From: Podospora pseudoanserina
Lineage: Eukaryota > Ascomycota > Sordariomycetes > Sordariales > Podosporaceae
DNA length: 64,000 nucleotides
NCBI RefSeq assembly: GCF_035222485.1
Contig: NC_085922.1
Coordinates: 2,123,001-2,187,000, forward strand
Direction of reading: 5' to 3'
Below the pieces are notes generated by a model. It was not told the DNA's origin and ran no database searches. It saw only the letters and a program-made list of their open reading frames with translations. Below, one piece after another: positions 44,255 to 53,779 of this stretch (its first letter is position 1; each line of letters starts with the position of its first letter). Position numbers and translations under genes: made by a program.

Positions 44255-45246
44255 TATGGCAGTGACTTGAGTCTATTATCGCGAGAATCAATGGGGGGCG
44301 ACTAATTGAGGTTGTCGACTAAGCGGCGGGGATGGTGGTGGTGGTGGTGGTGGTGGTGATGATGTTGGGCGGTCTGTGCTGTTGATGCCAAGAGATTGAC
44401 CCCTGAGCCCCTTTCGAGGTTGGGTTCGGGCTGATGTTGGCCAGCTGCTGAAGAAAGATTGTCGACATATACCTGGACACTTTCAAACCAGGTTTCGGAT
44501 GAAAATATGCAGTTGGATGCTCCAGACACCAAGTCTGTGTTGAACTTGCGAATCAAATACAGCAATGCTCAAAGGTGAAATGGGTGACGGCTGTTCTGGG
44601 GTAATGTGCATATGGTGCAAGATGGCAGGTGGTGTTCATCTAATGTCTGAGTGAAATTGATCTTGCTGGCGGCCAGTTAGTAACTTGTTCAAGAACGAAT
44701 GAGTCGAGAAGCTACAGGAGGCCTGCAGTGGGAGACGAACTGGTTGTGGTGTGAATTGAGACGCTCAAAAGCCCAATCTGGCTTCTCTGTCTCGTCGTTG
44801 AACTGGGAGAATCTATGCTTGCTGGCTTGGAGTTTCTGAACTCAATATTCTAGCAGCTTACTGTACAGTAAGAGAATCCTCCCGCTACCGAATTTGAAGA
44901 ATGGAAGCTGAAGTTGTAAGTCAAAGTCGTGAAGATGTTAGTAATTCGATGTGGTGGGTCAAGTTACAAAGATGTGCAATTACAAGTAACGAATTTAGGC
45001 ACACGTGGTCCGTGCCTTGTGCCAAGACACAATGACGGTGTTGTGGGGAAATGCATTCCCCTGTCGACCGCGCATTTGAGTGCCGCTGGAAAACACGACC
45101 GCCCGGCAGAATCGCCGCGCAAGCTCCCTCCCTCTTTAGCTTTCCTGGAAACACCTTTTGGAACTGCCCCACGATCACATTGCTTCTATCGCTTCCTTTG
45201 GTCAATCGCGTCTCGATATGCCGATTCAACCAAACATCAAATAACC
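44255..45246. promoter_or_regulatory. divergent promoter, ALG14 / Ima1
   Basis: About 1 kb between outward-facing starts. It contains a (GGT)n run at about 44335-44360 and no supportable gene. Confidence 0.55.
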
Positions 45247-47186
45247 ATGCCGCCGCGACGCCTATTTGGACCGCAGTACCTGTCGTGCTTTTACTGTGGC
45301 TACACCACCAAACTGCGCAACGATGGCAGTACAACACACTTCCGGTGTCTCTCTTGCGATGCCGACAACTATCGCGATAGGGTAGAGTTCTATTATTCTT
45401 GTCAAAGTCTCTCTCTATACTGATATGACGCTAGAATGGCGAGCCAGTCGACCCTCCAGTGGCACGAACTAATACTTCGACGCCCGCACCTCGATACGCT
45501 GTCCCACGCCCTGGGTCCCCTCCAGCAAGCCCGACCAACTCAGTCTTTTGCAAGACGTGCTTAAACAACCAACGTCTTTTGAGTGCCAGTCTTGCCCAAT
45601 ATCTTCCCGATTCCGACGAGTCCGACGATTCAGACAACGGGGAGCGAGAGAGCCGGTTTGATGAGTTTCGCATTACCCAAGAGCGCATCTATCCCCAGAT
45701 GTGTGCCGAGTGTGAGCCCAAAGTCCGGCAGCGTCTAGACCAGGCGGCCTACACAGCCAAGACCGATACCCTTCGGCGCATGATGGACCGCAATTCCAAC
45801 ATTCGGCGCAAGATTTACATCCAGTCGAGGATGCCTATAAAGATACTGAACGGCATTGGGAGATTGCTGTGGGTGTCGGGCTTTGTGTTACAACTTGTGT
45901 GGCATAGTTTGCTCTCTACCACAAACACCAACCAGATCCCATATTCCTCTTGGTTGCCATTGTCAGACACATTGCTGAAATGGAGCATTGGGGCCACAGT
46001 TTTGGGGATGTGGTGGAATCCACGGTTGTTGGATATGATAGCTGGAAACAGCAGGCAGGTTACCGGGCTATTTCGCTGGTACTTGATTCAGTTTATTGCC
46101 GTCTTCTCGCGTATATATCTACGTGTTGCTCCAGGCTCTGCAAATGCTGCTTTGCGGAAGTTGCCCTTCCGAACCAATTTGCAAATCATCAGCGCGACTG
46201 CTGCCACCATAGTATGTGCTATCCATCCATCTATTCATGTCCAAGATCAAATACTAATCAGCAAGCAGCTATTTTTGATAGCATGGCAATCGGTCGGCCT
46301 CAAGCCTTTGCCTGTAATCAAACCAACCGCGAAACAATCAAACCAGTCCTCATTACGGGGGAGACCAGTTGCGAAGAAGACGCCTGCCTCTTCCGGAGCC
46401 AAACCCAGAGCCTCCAGTGCGAAGAAGGACACCATAAAGTCTCTGGGAGATCTGTTGGATGAGCTGGAGCATATTGAGAGCTCCCCTCCAGAACCAAAAC
46501 GACCAAGCACAGCAGCATCTACTGTCTATGATTTGTCACCGCTCAGACGCGCGAGGGATGAGCCGCGTGCCCCACGAATGGGCTTTACACATACCCTGGA
46601 AGCCCAGCAGCTTACCAACTCTCTTACCAGCATTCAAGAGCTTGACTCGATGAATCTTGTCTCACCGTCCTTTTTTCAGGACCCCCCTCAAAGGCAGGTC
46701 AATTATTCTGCAGAAATGGAGTGGGAGCCAGTGCCACCGCAACAGCAGGTCTCCTCGCATCGCGCTTTCAGCACTCAGGGCCAACGCAAGGCTCAGCCGT
46801 TTGGGGCTGCCCCAGTAGAACCCAAGAAGGGTCCGTTCTGGTACAAAGTCCCGCCGGCTCCAGTAACGCCTGCGCAGAGAGCATTTAACCCTCCGAACCA
46901 ACCTAGACTGAGACCAAGCCCGGTGCAAGGTCAAGAAATCCAGTTCCGGGGCACTGGGACGCCCCAGAAGCAGTTGACTAGCAGTCGGCACTATGAGCCC
47001 GCGCCAGAATTTGCTCCAGCAACCTTCTTTGCGCAGCCAGGTCCGGATGACCCGAGAAACGAACTGACCGGCATGTTTTCGGGCAGTTTCAGTCTCGAGC
47101 ACGAGAGTCCGAAGGAAGAAAAGCCACAGTCGACATGGCTTGGAAGATTGCGGAACAGAACACCGGCATCAAACAAGAAGAAATAG
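45247..47186 (+). CDS. ima1: Ima1/Samp1-type inner nuclear membrane protein
   Basis: Exons 45247-45381, 45435-46211 and 46266-47186 give about 610 residues. The N-terminal Ima1 domain has paired zinc-ligand motifs: CFYCGY at about 14-19, FRCLSCDADNY, VFCKTC and MCAEC. It is followed by NGEPVDPP, recovered only after removing intron 1. Several hydrophobic segments follow (LLWVSGFVLQLVWHSLL, LLKWSIGATVLGMWW, FIAVFSRIYL, QLFLIAWQSV), then a long disordered Ser/Pro/Gln tail ending in Lys. In fission yeast Ima1 is an integral inner nuclear membrane protein linked to heterochromatin and nuclear-envelope integrity. Intron 2 is in frame and free of stops, so it is easily missed. Confidence 0.88.
45382..45434 (+). 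other. intron 1 of ima1 (53 nt)
   Basis: Donor GTAGAG, acceptor GCTAG; joins NYRDR to NGEPVDPP in phase 0. Confidence 0.82.
46212..46265 (+). other. probable in-frame intron 2 of ima1 (54 nt)
   Basis: Donor GTATGT, branch ACTAATC, acceptor GCAAG (or CAG three bases on). A multiple of three with no stop; it interrupts a hydrophobic segment. Confidence 0.72.
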
Positions 47187-47673
47187 GAAGATGACAGAGA
47201 TAAATGGTTGTGATTGATTCAAACAATAACTTGTACATGAATGACTATGATACTGGGATGGTTGGATGGGTAGGGTCAGGATACGGCGGGATTATCTGTT
47301 AAGAAATATGTATACCCCTTTCATGTTGGTTGAAGAGCCATGCCCAGCAGGTTGTCAGGGCAACCTAACCCGATCAGGCGATCATGTAAATATTAGGTGT
47401 CGCCAGCCCCATTTTCATCGGTTTAAACAATCTCCATGGTGTTGTCAACCGGTTTTGCAGGCTTTTGCGTTGAGAGCTTTCGGACCCAGTCAAGTTGCCA
47501 CTCTCAGTCCAAGATCCGGTTCTCTTACCAATTAGGGCCGTCACACGGCACAGGATTTTGCTGGCACTATCTCACGTCAGTGACGACATAGATCGGAACC
47601 CCCTATTCAAGCTGTTGACTTGAACATCGTGAACCTCACTCTGACTGCTTCTGACTTTTCGACATCATCTAAA
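47187..47673. other. intergenic, no gene recognised
   Basis: 3' flank of ima1 and 5' flank of the next gene. Nothing else seen. Confidence 0.5.
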
Positions 47674-48531
47674 ATGGAAAACCCAAACGACAACAACGAC
47701 AACTCGCACTCCCACTACCGCACAACCGGCACACGCCGAATCCCCTCATGGCTCAACGCCATACCCTCCGAAGCAGGCGGGGGAAGCGACGCGACAAGCA
47801 GAACAGGCCCCTCCGTCGCATCCCATCGCCACCATCACCACCCTCAAGGCCCGCCACCGCCATATTCATTCGGACAGCCAGAGAAGTCATCATTTCCAGC
47901 AGCAACTCAAGACCAGTCCATGTCCCCGCCCAAAATGAAGATAAGAGGACATTTCAACCCTCCGAATCAGCAGCTTTACTCTGAGACATCACTTGCCTCT
48001 TCCGGCCCCCAGCAGCAGCAGCAGCATCAGTTTCAAACCCCAACAGCTTCCACCCAACCCACACAGCCATCATCACAACAGTTACTCTCACTCTCACGAC
48101 CCGAGTCACCGTCCCCAAGTAAACCCTCCCCTGTTATGGACCCCCTCCGTCAAGAGGTCACAACCAATTTCACGTCTCACTGCCCGGTGTGCATTTCTTC
48201 GTCGTCGTCTTCGTCCACCGGCCAGTGTAACCGCTGCCAAATGATAAAATCATACGTCCACCAACCATATCACACCTACCACTTTCTGAGCTCGTTTCTG
48301 TTGCCCATCTCGGAAGTTTTCAACTACGAGGAGATGCTGGCTCATTTGAATGAGACGATTATTGAGCGGGTTATGAAGGGAGGGAAGGCGGAGAAGGTTT
48401 ATCCCCTGATGGACGACTTTGGGGTTGTGGTGGAAAAGGCAAGGAGGAGGAAGGAGTTTTTGGAGGGGGGATGGATAGGGTGGAGGGAGGGGGAGGAATG
48501 GGAGGGTTATTGGGCAGTGGGGGATGGTTAG
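47674..48531 (+). CDS. hypothetical protein with paired CxxC motifs
   Basis: 285 residues from an ATG in good context (TAAAATGG). Residues 1-165 are low-complexity (Asn, His, Pro, Gln and Ser runs). A compact C-terminal part starts at about residue 165 with HCPVC, a serine run, then QCNRCQMIKSY, which could bind one zinc ion. A helical, well-conserved-looking stretch follows (NYEEMLAHLNETIIERVMK in part, VYPLMDDFGVVVEKARRRKEF). I do not recognise the family. No signal peptide or membrane helix. The tail and 3' flank are very G-rich. Confidence 0.68.
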   Translation: MENPNDNNDNSHSHYRTTGTRRIPSWLNAIPSEAGGGSDATSRTGPSVASHRHHHHPQGPPPPYSFGQPEKSSFPAATQDQSMSPPKMKIRGHFNPPNQQLYSETSLASSGPQQQQQHQFQTPTASTQPTQPSSQQLLSLSRPESPSPSKPSPVMDPLRQEVTTNFTSHCPVCISSSSSSSTGQCNRCQMIKSYVHQPYHTYHFLSSFLLPISEVFNYEEMLAHLNETIIERVMKGGKAEKVYPLMDDFGVVVEKARRRKEFLEGGWIGWREGEEWEGYWAVGDG

Positions 48532-48552
48532 GGATGGGACACCCGTGAAGAG

Positions 48553-48660
48553 GGGAAGAGGGGAGGGGAGGGGGGGAGGAGGAGGGAGGAGGAGGAGGAG
48601 GAGGAGGAGGGCAGGGGTCTAAAGGGGGGAGAGGAAGAGGGGGTGGAGTGCGGAGGGGTA
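48553..48660. repeat. G-rich (GGA)n low-complexity tract
   Basis: About 110 bases composed almost wholly of G and A with GAG/GGA repeats, immediately downstream of the CxxC gene. Confidence 0.85.
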
Positions 48661-49060
48661 GGATTGTGATGTGTGTTTGAGCGTGTGCTGGATACCTTAT
48701 CTAGGTTCTATGGCTGAAGCGTGGTTCAGGATACTATACTGTTGCCTTGAACTTGATAATACATGTTGCTTTGCTACCACCACGGACAGTAGCTGAGAGA
48801 GGTAGAAAAGGTTATCGCGCAAAGGGGCGTGCCATGGGTTGAAAAGGTAAAGGGCAACGCCATCAAAGTAAAGTTTACACCCTCGGTAGCTATATCTTGC
48901 CCTCCAAGTGTTGCCCTCGAGTTTGAATCCTTTTCTCTTCCGTGCATAAAAAAACGACAGATCTGTGACACCACCAACCATCAACCATCCACCACCACCA
49001 CCACCACCACAACCCACTCATCAAACCATCACCAACCACAACACCCACCCCACAGAAAAA

Positions 49061-49672
49061 ATGCCAGCCCTACCTCTACCCACCACCCTCACCACCATCA
49101 CGCACCGCTCCCCAGCCAACCTCATCGTCCCCCCCATCAACCCCTTCCCAGACACCCTCAACTTGAACAATCGCACCTCCACTCCAACCACAACCCCCCT
49201 CCCCTCTTCCAACCCCCCCGCCGCAATCTCCTTCATCGTCATCTTCTCCCTCGTCATAATAACCACCTTCCTCGCCGCTCTATACATCAACATCCGCGCC
49301 CGCAAGCACACCCACAAACAACAACAACAACAACAACAACCCCACCAACTCCAAACCTGGACCCCCCTGGTCACAAAACGACAAGAGGAGCGCGCCAAAC
49401 AACTCCATCTAGAAAAGCAAGACCAACTTTGGGAAGGGCAGGAGGAGAGAACAAGAAGAGGGGAGCTGCTCCGGGCTGGAATGGAGGTTGGTGCCATGGC
49501 GGGAAGACTCTCATCGGGACGAGAGAGGGCAGAATTGAGTGGGGATGGAGGGGACGGTGTCAGCAATTATGAGAGTGGGAAGGAGGAGGAGCAGGAGGGG
49601 AGTGTGATACGTGAACCGCCGCCGCCGCCGCCATATTTCCCCCCCATGGGTAGGGAAGCAAGCGGTAGATGA
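49061..49672 (+). CDS. hypothetical single-pass membrane protein with PPxY-like tail
   Basis: 203 residues starting MPALPLPTTL. A short Thr/Pro/Asn-rich N-terminus, likely extracellular with no clear signal peptide, is followed by one transmembrane helix (ISFIVIFSLVIITTFLAALYI, residues about 55-75) and a basic stretch with a Gln run. The cytoplasmic tail is rich in charged residues and ends with a proline run containing PPPYFPP. Prolines before Tyr recall ligands of WW-domain (Rsp5-type) adaptors. Family not recognised. Confidence 0.6.
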   Translation: MPALPLPTTLTTITHRSPANLIVPPINPFPDTLNLNNRTSTPTTTPLPSSNPPAAISFIVIFSLVIITTFLAALYINIRARKHTHKQQQQQQQPHQLQTWTPLVTKRQEERAKQLHLEKQDQLWEGQEERTRRGELLRAGMEVGAMAGRLSSGRERAELSGDGGDGVSNYESGKEEEQEGSVIREPPPPPPYFPPMGREASGR

Positions 49673-50053
49673 TGCCTCTACTACTAGGGCTGTGCGTTCG
49701 GTTCTGTTAGGTGATGGGCGGCCGATTATAGGTGATTAACAAGGGAAGGAGCGGGCTTTTTGGGGGTTTAAGGGTGGGAAAAGATGGATCAGAGGGGTTG
49801 AAATTATCTCGAGGCCTGTTGACCAGCTTTCGGGATCTGTCGACTTTCTTTCGGGGCCTATCAACTATCTTTAAAGGCCTGTTGGCTGTTTTTCATGCAA
49901 GGTAAAAAAAAAAAAGGCCATGCAAAAGCAACTATAAAACAGCTAAGCAATCCCAAACTCACACCTCTCCCACCACACAACTAACCCCGTCTAAACGGCA
50001 CCAAGACACCCCATAACGCATAGCTCATATCCCTCACCACAACCACGCCATCC
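49673..50053. other. intergenic, convergent 3' flanks
   Basis: 380 bp between the membrane-protein stop and the SPO22 stop. It holds three imperfect copies of a roughly 22-bp unit, GGCCTGTTGAC..TTTC, around 49810-49900. Confidence 0.55.
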
Positions 50054-53000
50054 CTAGCCCAACTCCAACCTCCCCAACTTCCCCCTCAAAACCCCCTCCA
50101 ACCCACCCCCATCCCTACAAAACCCCGCCAGCTTCACCGCCCCCTCCCCCCACCCCCTCGCCCTCTCCCTCTCCCCAGCAGCGAAACAATCAATCCCGTG
50201 ATTAAACGCCGTAGCAGCCATCCACTCCAGCTCCTCCTCCGGCCAGCCAGCCTCGCTCTCCCTTAACTCCCTCGCCTTCCCGCACGCCTCCTCCAGCAGC
50301 CTCATCGCCAACCCGTCATCCACCGGCAACGTAGCCTGGAACAAACACCTCGTATACTTTGCCAATTTCACCGCGTCAAACGCCTCGAGCGCCCAAATCT
50401 CATTGACAAGTCTTCGCATGGTTGAGTACAGAACTACTTGGGGTGTTAGTTAGCTTGTTTGGGTAACAAAGGGGGGCAGGGGGTTTACCTTGTCCTGGAG
50501 CTCTCGCTCGGAGCAAACTATCCGCCATAGCCTGAAAAGCCGTCACACTTTTGCAGCCGACTGCTCTTTGCACAATCCCACCCAAATCATCCCACGCTTC
50601 CAGCACTACCGCGGCTTCAAAGTCAAATGTCAGCAGCGTGGCGTGTTTCCTTAGCATGTCATCTCTCGAGTGTTCGTCTAGCCGTGGCAAAAGCTCTGGA
50701 AGGTCGGTATCGAATGCCAAAACATGTTCTCGCATGGCGGTGTAATATTCTAGTTGCTTCGTGACATTGTCTTCCGCCCTTGCTTGGGAGACCAACGCCG
50801 AGGAAATGATGAACTGGGAAAAGAGCATCTTCAAACCCATCTCAACAAGCTGAGACCCTCCCATGTCAGGCGGAAAGTGGCCGGTGATATGGACGCAAGA
50901 GGTGAGCATTCTGACTATGTACCGTAGGTCCCACGTTGTTGTGTTCTTCAGAGCGAGGTTATAAGAGTTGCGGCTGAACCACTCGAGTTCGTCAACCGTA
51001 AACAGCTTGCGTCTTGGATTCTCTTTCTTCTGCTTTTCGAGGGCGACAACGACTGTTTGATCGGTCAGGAGGCTGCCAGTATGGGCATTTAGGGATAGCT
51101 CACCAGCATCAAACATATCGCAAAGGTCTTCAACAACCCCGTTTTCACCAGCGTCTGCCCTATCAACGAGCATGTTCAATAGTCGAATGGTACACCTGAA
51201 CAACGCCGGCAAATGTATCGGATTCGGCTCCTTGTACTCATATCGATCCTGCAGCTTCTTGAGAGCGGCAATAGCACAGATGACGTCCCCAGCCTTCTGG
51301 GACTCTGCAATACAAGCCCCCAGAAAGTCGACATGTTCAGGTGTCTGACTGATAGTTTCAAGACATTTTCCAGCCAATACTCGGTCTTCAGTCCGTATGG
51401 CGACTTTGAAGGCAAGATATGCGGTCATGGGCTCCTTCCAGCTCGTAGCCGACATGTCGTTGATGACTCTTGTTGCCGTCTCCATGCTGTTACGGGCCAG
51501 AGCACAGAGGAGAAGCTTTCTTTCTTGACGTCAGTCCTTAAATTCAACATCGGGAATGGCTTTGAATTACCTTTCCAGCTTTGCATTATTTCCAGGACCG
51601 CCCTTCTCAAATATGGGCGCCAACGCCAACTGACACCAAGCCTCGGCGAGCGCGTATTCCCCCTGAGTATACGACAACTCCAACTTCTTCCACAACAGCT
51701 GCACCATCATCATCAGCATTCTCTCTTCTGCCCTTCCACCCAAAGAAAACTCACCGCCTGCGCAGCAACCGCCGCCTCAGCGCTCACAGCCCTCGCAACA
51801 TTCCCAAACAACTCGCCTAACCTCCTCACCGTCTCCATCGAATCCCTCTGCTGCGTCATCATCCACATCCTCGTCACCAACGCCTTCTCCATAAACTCTT
51901 GCCCACCAGTTCCCCCCAATGTCCTCAACACCAAAATAAAATCATCCATCACCGCACACCCCGCCCCAGGAGCCTTATCATGCAACCTCCTCACATGATG
52001 CACAACCAACTTGAACTCCGCCCCCGACCCCATCCCCTTCTTCCCATCAAAGTTCCTAATCAAATGCCTCAACACATCCGCATACCCCTCCTCATCAAAC
52101 ACCTCCGCATTAGGCGTCTTATACATCACCTCCAACTTCAACAAACAAACCACCATCTTATTCCCCATCTCTACCTCCACAAAATCAACATAATTCTTCG
52201 CCTTCCCATAATTCTCCTCCGTTCCCGTCCCCAGCAACGCAGTAATCAACGCCTGCAAAATCGCCAACCTCAGCTCCACCCCCTCCCTCGTAAGCTGCTC
52301 AACACCCACACTATTCACCACCTCATTCGCCCTCTCCAACCACTTGACCGCGATCTTATAGTCCTCCTTCCCGCTCAGACTCTTCCCAATCTCATACAGC
52401 ACATCCGCCAACCTCTCGGTATAATCCCTCGTGAGAAACCCCCTCAGGCGCTCAGCACTGCTGTACATATGCTCGGCAACATCCAACCTCCCCTCCACCC
52501 ACGCCAGCGCCGTCCTCCAGATGAAGTACTCCACCTCCAAACAATTCGCCTCACTAACCTCTTCCTCCATCCAGCCTTCCCGTCCCAAATCTTGCAAATG
52601 AGTTTTGTGATCGGCCACAATCTGCAGCGCATTCCCCGACAGCTTCGTCTCCTTCGTCCCCACCAAGTCCCTTGTTATCTTCAAACCGAGTTTGATCACA
52701 TCCACCAGATCACTCCTCCTCTTCCTCTTGTTCCTGGCCGAGCGGGCAAACACCACCAGCCAAAACCCCAGCGCCTTGCCATAGAGCGCAAGTTTCCTCA
52801 GCCGAGTATTGGGGGCCTCAGGCGGGTTGATCGGGTCGTTGCAGTCCCGCCATAATCTCGTGCATAAATTCCACAGCCTGACACCAACACCATCAATGTC
52901 AATTTCTTCGGGCGAGTGCTGCTGCTGATGATGCTGCGCAGAGGAGGAGGGCTGAGGCCGTTGGCAAAGCAAATGAAGCTTGTCAATATGTCCAGTAATC

Positions 53001-53329
53001 TCCTCAGTAAGCCCTTCCGCGGCAGGTATATCATTCGGCACAGACAGCAGGTTCAACAGTCTGTTGGCAAACTCGACACAGGGGGTAATCCGCCTCTCGG
53101 TCTTGGACTGGGTAGGAGCGGGTGCTTCTGCCGTTAGCATGTGCGTCTGTCCTGTCGGCCGTGGAGGAGGTACAAGCGATCGAGGAGGAGGTGACGAGAA
53201 GGGCGGAGGTGACAGCCTCGGGCGGACACCAGTCCCTGCTCCTGTCGCTGAGACCCCCCTGGTCGGCGGGAGTGGTTTAGAAGGGAGCCTCCTATCGTGG
53301 CTGGAGATGGTCGATCGAAGGGGCGGCAT
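50054..53329 (-). CDS. meiosis-specific SPO22/ZIP4-like protein
   Basis: Four exons (53329-51755, 51698-51571, 51519-50489, 50433-50054), 1037 residues, all junctions in phase. A Pro/Ser-rich N-terminus of about 75 residues precedes a long all-helical array of tetratricopeptide-like repeats, with the SPO22 domain signature region LWRDCNDPINPPE...LYGKALGFWLV. The family (SPO22/ZIP4/TEX11) belongs to the ZMM group, which stabilises crossover intermediates and organises synaptonemal complex assembly in meiotic prophase. The start at 53329 is the first ATG in the frame. Expression is expected only in sexual tissue; I see no recognised element proving this. Confidence 0.88.
50434..50488 (-). other. 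intron 3 of SPO22/ZIP4 (55 nt)
   Basis: Donor GTAAAC, branch CTAAC, acceptor AAGTAG; joins APGQ to VLYSTMRRL. Confidence 0.83.
51520..51570 (-). other. intron 2 of SPO22/ZIP4 (51 nt)
   Basis: Donor GTAATT, branch CTGAC, acceptor GAAAG chosen by phase; joins KLER to KLLLCAL. Confidence 0.78.
51699..51754 (-). other. intron 1 of SPO22/ZIP4 (56 nt)
   Basis: Donor GTGAGT, acceptor GTGCAG; joins AAQA to LLWKKLE in phase 0. Confidence 0.85.
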
Positions 53330-53779
53330 CGTGTATAGATACCAGAGGCATCGCAACTAAGTTGGCACAGCGACAGAAGGAGAGGCAGAAAACGCTGAAC
53401 TTGACTCTGCCTGATAGGCACGTGGACTAGCTTATGACAAATGGCCGCCCTCACCCAACCATCCAGTGGAAGGCGCGATCAAGGAGAACGGAAGGTGCTA
53501 CCTATCCACCAGCACCTTCCTGATGTCAACCATCAACCCTATCCCTTTCCAAACCATCAACTCCAGCCATCAATCAATGTCGTCTTCCAATCCAACTCTT
53601 GTTGTTTTCCTGATTATTTCTCCTTTTTACAAGCTGACTCTAAACATCCACGTGTGTGGATAGTCTTTGTTTTGTCGATGCTCCCACCGCATCTTATTAT
53701 GCTCCCTGTTCTACGAAACGTCCCGATGCTTGCCCTGTCGGGCGGGTATGTTATAATAAACGACGATTTGATCCCACAT
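53330..53779. promoter_or_regulatory. head-to-tail spacer: SPO22/ZIP4 promoter and AcuM-type 3' UTR
   Basis: 450 bp with no gene of its own. The SPO22 promoter must lie here or extend into the 3' end of the upstream gene. Confidence 0.5.

Noticed and set aside
51899-52855. 318-codon frame antisense to SPO22/ZIP4
   Set aside because: Composition (Pro, His, Leu, Arg) is that of the reverse strand of a C-rich coding region.
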